From: UMGS1994 sp944386155
GTDB taxonomy: Bacteria > Bacillota > Clostridia > TANB77 > CAG-508
Assembly: GCA_963931085.1 (NCBI GenBank)
Contig: OZ006973.1
Span: forward strand, 1,426,001-1,490,000
DNA length: 64,000 nucleotides
Direction of reading: 5' to 3'
Positions 63,399 to 64,000 of the stretch are shown here, in pieces. Each line of letters starts with the position of its first letter. The first letter of the stretch is position 1. Below the pieces are notes generated by a model. It was given only the letters and a program-made list of their open reading frames with translations, had not been told where the DNA came from and searched no databases. Position numbers and translations under genes: made by a program.

Positions 63399-63399
63399 A

Positions 63400-63717
63400 T
63401 TATTTATCCTCCAATAATTCTTTTAACTCATTTTTTCTAATTAATAATTTTCTTTTCGCTTTTTCCATATCATTTTTATATTCTTCAATATCATTGTCAT
63501 CATATTCGCATTCTAAAATTGCAATATCTAATTCTTCTATCTTATCTTTTACTTTTTGTTTTGATATATAGCTATCTTCATTAATCATATTTAATAAAAA
63601 ATCTAAATCTGTTGTGCTCACTATACAATTGTCATATTTTATCTCTCCAGCTAGATTTTTTCTTTGATCCACTAACTTAGTTAATCTATTTATTATTTCT
63701 TTTCTTACTTCACTCAT
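63400..63717 (-). CDS. Phage hypothetical protein, 105 residues
   Basis: Helical, with an acidic middle and a Lys/Glu-rich end. No family recognised. Confidence 0.6.
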   Translation of the reverse strand: MSEVRKEIINRLTKLVDQRKNLAGEIKYDNCIVSTTDLDFLLNMINEDSYISKQKVKDKIEELDIAILECEYDDNDIEEYKNDMEKAKRKLLIRKNELKELLEDK

Positions 63718-63850
63718 CTTTTGCTCTCCTTTCCTCTATAACTTTCTCATAATCTATGTAAAACTTATTTATCTTTCTAAATATCTTATAACTCACTACA
63801 ATATCTGCTATAAATAAGAGTATTAATATTAATCTAATTACTGTTCCCAT
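63710..63850 (-). CDS. Small membrane phage protein, 46 residues
   Basis: ATG at 63850 behind AAAAGGAG. One N-terminal membrane segment (about 4-20) and a charged tail. It overlaps the next gene by eight bases. Confidence 0.55.
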   Translation of the reverse strand: MGTVIRLILILLFIADIVVSYKIFRKINKFYIDYEKVIEERRAKDE

Positions 63851-63862
63851 AACATTCTCCTT

Positions 63863-64000
63863 TTAATCTATCCTTGGTATATGTTTATCCATCAGTTCTT
63901 CGTTCTGTATTTTTAAATTCTCTTTTTCATAATTAGTTTCACTCCATTTTTTAAAATACTTTCTATATTCTTCATAGAATCTTGTATTGCTTTTATTTAA
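63863..64000 (-). CDS. Phage hypothetical protein, 5' end outside the window
   Basis: The last 45 residues are present (charged, helical, ending in MDKHIPRID). The start lies beyond the right edge. Confidence 0.55.
   Translation of the reverse strand, partial: LNKSNTRFYEEYRKYFKKWSETNYEKENLKIQNEELMDKHIPRID

Overview
The DNA is very AT-rich, and the set of type IV pilus genes plus a minimal spoVAC-AD-AE sporulation operon points to an anaerobic, spore-forming member of the Clostridia (Firmicutes), probably an uncultured gut lineage. That placement is inferred from gene content.

Layout. 1-7516 (minus strand) is a type IV pilus operon: a PilM-PilN fusion, PilO, a PilP-like protein, pilin, PilD, a pseudopilin-like protein, PilB and the start of PilT. 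7740-9620 (plus) is spoVAC-spoVAD-spoVAE, followed by a GNAT gene of foreign base composition. 10329-34108, mostly minus strand, is housekeeping: LeuRS with an inserted Nudix domain, a TtcA-like thiolase, YgjV, Maf, a YcxB-like protein, a CpXC protein, YgjP, a dGTPase-like protein, CIRCE-controlled Hsp20, a P-type ATPase behind mntP with a yybP-ykoY-type Mn riboswitch, an ABC-F protein, an ArsC-like protein and a CorC/TlyC-type protein. From 34235 to beyond 64000 lies a siphovirus-type prophage. Its left end is the 3' half of a tRNA-Phe gene. Read right to left it has early small proteins, an ArpU/RinA-like late activator, terminase, portal, minor head protein with a nuclease-like tail, scaffold, P22-type capsid, connector proteins, tail tube, frameshifted tail chaperone, tape measure, baseplate, endolysin and tail fibre. 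The integrase and right end are outside the window.

The outstanding observation is about decoding. Seven genes are split into two reading frames: spoVAC, spoVAE, maf, the YcxB-like gene, and three prophage genes (a Gp37-like tail protein, the tape measure protein and an HK97-gp10-like protein). Every break is +1 and lies exactly at an in-frame CGG codon. Skipping the C and reading the next triplet (GGA six times, GGG once, always Gly) restores a family-typical protein. Reading the other genes by eye I found no in-frame CGG, except in two GC-richer, foreign-looking genes (9743-10234 and 16498-16965). The simplest model is that CGG has no working tRNA in this organism and is passed by efficient +1 frameshifting, or by quadruplet decoding, and that the prophage is adapted to the same rule.

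A second notable system is at 60318-60596 in the prophage. It has two consensus promoters facing each other, a 21-residue hydrophobic peptide whose Shine-Dalgarno can be folded away, a shared terminator, and direct repeats that place antisense complementarity over the start codon. This is the layout of the par/Fst class of type I toxin-antitoxin loci.
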